Assembly (NCBI GenBank): GCA_902779575.1
Contig: CACZBW010000005.1
Location: 62,001 to 126,000 of the forward strand
From: an uncultured Lachnospiraceae bacterium
GTDB lineage: Bacteria > Bacillota > Clostridia > Lachnospirales > Lachnospiraceae
Reading direction: 5' to 3'
Length of the DNA: 64,000 nucleotides
Part shown: positions 60,029 through 64,000 of the stretch, in pieces
How positions within the stretch are numbered: position 1 is the stretch's first letter
Layout: every line of letters starts with the position of its first letter
Position numbers and translations under genes: made by a program
Notes under the pieces: model-generated
The model's input: the letters and a program-made list of their open reading frames with translations, nothing else
The model's database searches: none
Told to the model about the DNA's origin: nothing

Positions 60029-60544
60029 ATGACAGATACAGCGGCCACAGGCGGTCTGAACGAAGCTTCCGGAAAAACAGGCAGTGATTATGACATGCTC
60101 AGACTGGAGAACCAGCTCTGTTTTCCTCTTTATGCCTGTTCAAGGGAGATCGTCAAAAAATACAAACCTTTCCTGGATGAACTGGACCTGACCTATACCC
60201 AGTATATCACGATGATGGTGATGTGGGAGAGGAAGCAGATGAACGTCAAGGAACTGGGAGAATGTCTCTATCTGGATTCAGGCACCCTGACGCCGCTGCT
60301 GAAAAAACTGGAACAGAAAGGCTGGGTTACCAGGGCCCGCGCCCGTGAAGATGAACGGGTACTGATTGTGACGCTTACACCGGAAGGGGCAAAACTCCGT
60401 GACCGTGCTCTGGATGTTCCCGTGCGCATGTCCGCGTGTGTTCCGCTGAAGCCGGAAGAAGCGTCAGCGCTCTATAAGCTTCTCTACAAGATCCTGGACA
60501 ATGGCTGCTGCCAGGGAACCGGGAAGATCTCTGATCCGCTGTGA
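60029..60544 (+). CDS. ohrR: OhrR-type MarR-family peroxide sensor
   Basis: This 171-residue winged-helix repressor matches OhrR closely: LENQLCFPLYACSREI, YTQYITMMVMWE and LYLDSGTLTPLLKKLEQKGWVTR. The conserved redox cysteine is Cys31 (LENQLC), and a second cysteine is at 37. OhrR proteins sense organic hydroperoxides by oxidation of this cysteine and release DNA. An ohr peroxidase gene normally sits beside ohrR but is not visible here. The start is supported by GAAGAAGG at 9 bases. Confidence 0.9.
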   Translation: MTDTAATGGLNEASGKTGSDYDMLRLENQLCFPLYACSREIVKKYKPFLDELDLTYTQYITMMVMWERKQMNVKELGECLYLDSGTLTPLLKKLEQKGWVTRARAREDERVLIVTLTPEGAKLRDRALDVPVRMSACVPLKPEEASALYKLLYKILDNGCCQGTGKISDPL

Positions 60545-60580
60545 TCCGGGAGATCAGCTTATACACAGAAAGAAATCTGA

Positions 60581-60608
60581 AGGACACCGGCAGCCGGTGT
60601 CCTTTTTT
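60581..60608 (+). terminator. Terminator of the OhrR-type gene
   Basis: AGGACACCGG pairs perfectly with CCGGTGTCCT, followed by six Ts. Confidence 0.93.
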
Positions 60609-60688
60609 CTGTGTCTTTCAGAATTCCTTCCACACGGCGCACCGCACGATACAGGAACTCTTCCGCAAAAAATCCGAGGCAAAGGATC

Positions 60689-60717
60689 TTGCAAAGCATG
60701 CCCGGTCGTGCTATGAT
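60689..60717 (+). promoter_or_regulatory. Promoter of the small membrane protein gene
   Basis: TTGCAA (60689-60694), a 17-base spacer and TATGAT (60712-60717), about 55 bases before the start. Confidence 0.65.
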
Positions 60718-60772
60718 CTGATTATAGAAAAGTTGTTTATACATGTTCGTTCCGCCGGGAGGAGGGATTTGT

Positions 60773-61129
60773 ATGAAGAATGCCAAACTCTGGCTTGGAA
60801 TCCTGGGGATTCTGATTGCCGGATATTTTTTAATCGTTTCCTGTTATGAAGCATCCTGGAATTATCTGACGTCAAGCGGACATATCAACGGGATCACCGG
60901 AATCCTGATCGCCTCCCTTTTCCTGGCCGGCAGTATCGTACGGATCATCATGAGAGGAGCCGAAGATGACTCCGGTTCGATCATTTCCCTGGTTCTGTTC
61001 GGCGTCGCCACAGCGATTGCGCTTGCACTTACGCCGATCTATCATTACCTGCAGAGTTGGGCTGTCGTCTGCCTGATCATGGCAGTTATCTCCATCACCA
61101 TGATCATCCTGAAAAACAGGACTGAATGA
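60773..61129 (+). CDS. Four-helix membrane protein of unknown function
   Basis: This 118-residue hydrophobic protein has four predicted helices, a short charged loop RGAEDDSG between the second and third, and a polar end (LKNRTE). I do not recognise the family. The start at 60773 has GGGAGGAGGG 7 bases upstream. It has its own promoter and a strong following hairpin, so it is a single-gene unit. Confidence 0.7.
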   Translation: MKNAKLWLGILGILIAGYFLIVSCYEASWNYLTSSGHINGITGILIASLFLAGSIVRIIMRGAEDDSGSIISLVLFGVATAIALALTPIYHYLQSWAVVCLIMAVISITMIILKNRTE

Positions 61130-61202
61130 CGGAATCATCCGCCGTCCGGCAGCTTTCCGGGAAAGAACCCATAACCCTTTCATCCCTTTCACATTATAAT
61201 CC

Positions 61203-61235
61203 GAAAGCGCCTGTTCCCTGAGAACAGGCGCTTTC
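61203..61235 (+). terminator. Hairpin between the membrane protein and the glycosylase genes
   Basis: A perfect 14-base-pair stem (GAAAGCGCCTGTTC with GAACAGGCGCTTTC) with a 5-base loop, 74 bases after the stop. Its T run is short. Confidence 0.65.
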
Positions 61236-61277
61236 ACAGGGATGGACCTGCCATCCCGAAACGGAGACGAAATCTAT

Positions 61278-61799
61278 ATGAGTGAATATATGACGCTTAC
61301 GCATACCTTCGGTCCGCTTTATGACAAAGACAGCAGAGTTCTGATTCTCGGCTCCTTTCCCTCCGTCAAAAGCAGGGAAGCCGGCTTCTTCTACGGTCAT
61401 CCGCAGAATCGCTTCTGGAAGGTAATCGCGGCACTGACGCAGAGTCCGGTTCCCGTCACCGTCGAAGAGAAGAAAACACTCCTCCACTCTCAGCATATCG
61501 CGCTGTGGGATACCATATACCAGTGCGATATCATCGGTTCCAGCGACAGTTCGATCCGCAATGTAATCCCGACAGATCTTGCCCCTGTCCTGGAAACAGC
61601 CGAAATCCGCGCGATCTTCTGCAACGGAGGAACCAGCGCCAGTCTCTTTCGCCGCTATCAGGAGCCGCTTCTGGGCCGGACCGCAGTCCGCCTGCCCTCC
61701 ACCAGTCCGGCCAACGCCGCATGTTCTCTGCAGCGTCTGATCGAATTATGGCAGCCTGTCAGGGAAAGTCTCTCCGGCAGTCTGCCGGGGCTGACATAG
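61278..61799 (+). CDS. Hypoxanthine-DNA (deoxyinosine) glycosylase
   Basis: This 173-residue repair enzyme is of the uracil-DNA glycosylase superfamily. The characteristic start is HTFGPLYDKDSRVLILGSFPSVKSREAGFFYGHPQNRFW. ALWDTIYQCDIIGSSDSSI follows at about 75-95, then FCNGGTSAS and the C-terminal LPSTSPANA. It removes deaminated adenine (hypoxanthine) from DNA. The start at 61278 follows GGAG at 11 bases; the ATG at 61290 is an alternative. Confidence 0.9.
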   Translation: MSEYMTLTHTFGPLYDKDSRVLILGSFPSVKSREAGFFYGHPQNRFWKVIAALTQSPVPVTVEEKKTLLHSQHIALWDTIYQCDIIGSSDSSIRNVIPTDLAPVLETAEIRAIFCNGGTSASLFRRYQEPLLGRTAVRLPSTSPANAACSLQRLIELWQPVRESLSGSLPGLT

Positions 61800-61886
61800 A
61801 AGAAAAGCGCTTCCCGGAGATAAGAATGATCCGTCCGGCTGCTGGCAGAAGTTATGGATCCGCGGCTGAATCCCCTGTTATTCCTC

Positions 61887-63809
61887 TCAGGGCGCGATTC
61901 TCTTCTCCAGGGTCACGATGTTGCAGCCGTCCTCATAGTTATAGCGCATGCGGTCCACGCTCTTTTTAACCATAAAGATTCCAAGTCCTCCGACGGCACG
62001 TTTCTCAAGGGACAGGGTAACATCCGGATCCTCTTTCGCCAGAGGATCATAGGGAACGCCTCTGTCGATCAGCTCGACCACCGCCATCTTCCCTTCCTCA
62101 CGGAACCACATCCGGATCCATGCCGGCCCGCTCTCTCCGCCGTAGGCATAGCTTGCGATGTTTACAAACATTTCCTCCACCGCCATGTCAAGCTGCATCC
62201 TTGCCTTTGGAGTGCATTCCATGGATTCCAGCTGTTCATCCACAAAGTTAAGGACTTCATCCAGATTGGCTATCTCTGCCGCGATCTGAAACTCATTGAT
62301 CTTTGTTTCACCCATATCAGCTACCTCACCTGCAGGAGCCTCCGGATCCCCTCCGGCGTCAACTGCCTCTGTATTGCCGCTTACTGCGCTGCGTGCCCCC
62401 GCGGAATCCGGATTCCCCGGGCTGCCGCCAAAATCCTGTCCCCCGGAAGAGAAATCCTCCGGGCCTGTCCCATCCTCACAGCTGTCCGTGCCCTCCGACG
62501 GTCCCGCGTAATAAAATGCAAGCATCGTAAGATCGTCAAACTGCATCGCGTCCCCTTCAAAATCGTCGATCTGATTCCTGACCGATCTGAGGAGATCCTT
62601 CGCCGATTCAAACTTATCACGGTTCAGGGCGCTCAGCAGCCTTTCCTCTCCGAACATCTCCTGCTTCTCGTTCGAAGCTTCCGGTACGCCGTCCGTATAA
62701 ACAAACAGGCAGTCACCGGGATACAGCTGGAAATTATGTTCCCTGAAATGCATCCCCTCCATTATGGCCAGCGCAGGCGAATGGCGGTATTTGATAATCT
62801 CAAAAGATCCGCCGTTTCTCATCAGCGCGGGATGCTCGTGTCCGGCGTTCGCCGCGACTCCCTTTCCTGTTGAAAGCTCCAGGACTGCCAGCCATACCGT
62901 GACAAAAAGGTGCGACTCATTTCCCTCGCAGAGCTTCTCATTTACGTCGCTCAGGATCTCTGACGGGCTTCCGCCTTCCTGGATTCTGTTTTTGAGAAGC
63001 GTTCTGGCAATTACCATAAAAAGCGCTGCCGGCACGCCTTTGCCGGATACGTCCGCGATCACCATCGCCAGATGATCTTTATCCATCAGGCAGAAATCAT
63101 AGAAATCTCCGCTGACGCCTTTGGCAGGAGTCATCGTCGCGTAAATGTCAAATTCCCGGCGGTCCGGAAAGGGCGGAAAGATCCGCGGGAGCATCTCCGC
63201 CTGGATCTGGGTTGCCACATTCAGCTCGGTGCTGATCCGCTCCTTCTCCGCCGTTACATGGCGCAGGTTCCCGATATACCGGTCTATGTCCACTTCCATC
63301 TTCCGTATGGAGCGGGCAAGTCCGCCGATCTCATACGGATTTTCCATGGCCAGGAGCTTCGATCCCTGCGCCGTACTGTCATCCCCCGCGTAGCGCAGAG
63401 CCTCGCCCGTAAGCTCCCGGACCGGTTTAATCACCATACGGGTCAATACGATAAAAACCACCGCGAAAGCGATCAGGCAGCACACGGCAGTTACCGCGCC
63501 GACTGCTCTTAAGTAATTCTGCTTCTCGTTCTTCTCAAATGCCTCATATGCAGCATCAGAAACTGCAGAATCCGAAACCGGCTTCCCGGCAGTTTCTCCG
63601 CCTGCCGTTTTTTCAGAAGCGCTTTCTTCAGCCGCAGCTTCTCCGGCAGCTCCGCTTCCATCCGCAGACAGAGCCTCTGTCTTCGCCCGGTCAAGCGACC
63701 GCGCCAGCTGCCGGCAGCCGACAAAAGAAACAGCGGCGCACACAATCAGCAGAATGGCAATCATACCTGCAGTCAGCGTGACTGCGAGATTCCTGCTTTC
63801 CTGTTTCAT
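61887..63809 (-). CDS. PP2C-type phosphatase with HAMP and C-terminal anti-sigma-type ATPase domain
   Basis: This 640-residue membrane signalling protein has two helices (about 12-32 and 100-125) around an Ala/Glu-rich extracytoplasmic segment. A HAMP segment (about 125-180) leads to a SpoIIE/RsbU-type phosphatase domain (about 200-430). Its metal residues are visible in GVSGDFYDF, VIADVSGKGVPAAL and the C-terminal DDLTMLAF. A low-complexity acidic linker joins it to an RsbW-like ATPase domain. That domain has EEMFVNI (N-box), LIDRGVPYDP (D-x-G) and VGGLGIFMVKK. One polypeptide therefore holds both the phosphatase and the kinase/anti-sigma activity of a partner-switching pathway. The start at 63809 overlaps the stop of the preceding gene by ATGA. 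Confidence 0.9.
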   Translation of the reverse strand: MKQESRNLAVTLTAGMIAILLIVCAAVSFVGCRQLARSLDRAKTEALSADGSGAAGEAAAEESASEKTAGGETAGKPVSDSAVSDAAYEAFEKNEKQNYLRAVGAVTAVCCLIAFAVVFIVLTRMVIKPVRELTGEALRYAGDDSTAQGSKLLAMENPYEIGGLARSIRKMEVDIDRYIGNLRHVTAEKERISTELNVATQIQAEMLPRIFPPFPDRREFDIYATMTPAKGVSGDFYDFCLMDKDHLAMVIADVSGKGVPAALFMVIARTLLKNRIQEGGSPSEILSDVNEKLCEGNESHLFVTVWLAVLELSTGKGVAANAGHEHPALMRNGGSFEIIKYRHSPALAIMEGMHFREHNFQLYPGDCLFVYTDGVPEASNEKQEMFGEERLLSALNRDKFESAKDLLRSVRNQIDDFEGDAMQFDDLTMLAFYYAGPSEGTDSCEDGTGPEDFSSGGQDFGGSPGNPDSAGARSAVSGNTEAVDAGGDPEAPAGEVADMGETKINEFQIAAEIANLDEVLNFVDEQLESMECTPKARMQLDMAVEEMFVNIASYAYGGESGPAWIRMWFREEGKMAVVELIDRGVPYDPLAKEDPDVTLSLEKRAVGGLGIFMVKKSVDRMRYNYEDGCNIVTLEKRIAP

Positions 63810-64000
63810 TTTGTTCCGTTTCCTTCCTCTGTCTCCGGGCATCGCTCCCCCTCACAGGCTGACCCTCCGCCGGATTTTCCACTGATGCTCCTTCCACTAT
63901 GACGCTCCGACGCGGCCTCAACAGATCCTGTGCCGGCTCCTTCAGTCCGTTTTCCGTCTTGCGGCTCCGGCAGTCCGTGTCTCACGAAATGATATTCTCT
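63806..64000 (-). CDS. Partial gene upstream of the PP2C/ATPase protein, cut by the window edge
   Basis: A frame without stops runs from the right edge to a TGA that overlaps the ATG of the phosphatase gene (ATGA). The 64 visible residues are polar, with Gly, Ser and Glu (EYHFVRHGLPEPQDGKRTEG near the start). They look like a disordered C-terminus rather than a folded domain, so no family can be named. In partner-switching operons a STAS-domain anti-anti-sigma factor or another regulator commonly sits here. Confidence 0.45.
   Translation of the reverse strand, partial: REYHFVRHGLPEPQDGKRTEGAGTGSVEAASERHSGRSISGKSGGGSACEGERCPETEEGNGTK

Overview
The window reads as chromosomal DNA of a Gram-positive anaerobe of the class Clostridia, most likely a Lachnospiraceae-type gut bacterium. 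This is an inference from gene content, not a database match. The evidence includes AGGAGG-type ribosome binding sites, consensus sigma-A promoters with 17-base spacers, a CIRCE operator, a split transketolase, a YerC-type TrpR relative, a DUF1836 protein, PlsY, OhrR, and mixed lipoprotein and non-lipoprotein secretion signals. I see no rRNA, tRNA, CRISPR array, phage gene or transposase. Base composition looks moderately GC-rich by eye but was not computed.

Left part (1-20500, mostly minus strand): rpiB and a split transketolase form a pentose-phosphate operon. A CIRCE-controlled J-domain chaperone follows, then a secreted repeat/Ig-like surface protein. Two plus-strand genes encode a LysE-type exporter and a secreted NlpC/P60 hydrolase. 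Next are a large SWIM-SNF2 helicase and a complete five-gene oligopeptide-type ABC importer. The OppC-like permease of that importer carries an unusually large repeat-containing extracytoplasmic insert.

Middle (20800-46500): a TAXI-TRAP transporter operon (binding protein, DUF1850, fused permease, cytidylate-kinase-like protein) is followed by a cytoplasmic GH3 glycosidase. Then come a PfkB kinase, TldD, TldE and an FMN hydroxyacid oxidoreductase in one direction. An ABC-2 type exporter operon follows; it starts with a previously hidden 52-residue membrane protein behind a consensus promoter embedded in a 51-base near-perfect palindrome. After it come an ABM monooxygenase, a TVP38 membrane protein, a DUF3990 protein, an HD hydrolase and an ABC exporter with a degenerate GHKL-ATPase-like N-terminus. 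An RpiR regulator lies divergent from a sugar-type regulon (orphan family-5 binding protein, TIM-barrel isomerase, Gfo/Idh dehydrogenase). The binding-protein gene and the isomerase gene share an almost identical 21-base element ending exactly 17 bases before the -10 box.

Right part (44900-64000): housekeeping and envelope genes. These are a 23S rRNA uracil methyltransferase, PcrA helicase, YerC, three SH3-domain surface proteins grouped around signal peptidase I, PlsY, an AI-2E family exporter and a second cytidylate-kinase-like protein. An OhrR-type peroxide sensor, a hypoxanthine-DNA glycosylase and a PP2C phosphatase fused to an anti-sigma-type ATPase domain complete the region. The last gene at the right edge is cut by the window.

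The most interesting items are the RpiR-associated -35 element, the GHKL-like/ABC exporter fusion, the OppC insert and the palindromic promoter with its hidden small gene. Many long open frames lie antisense to these genes; I treated them as codon-bias shadows.
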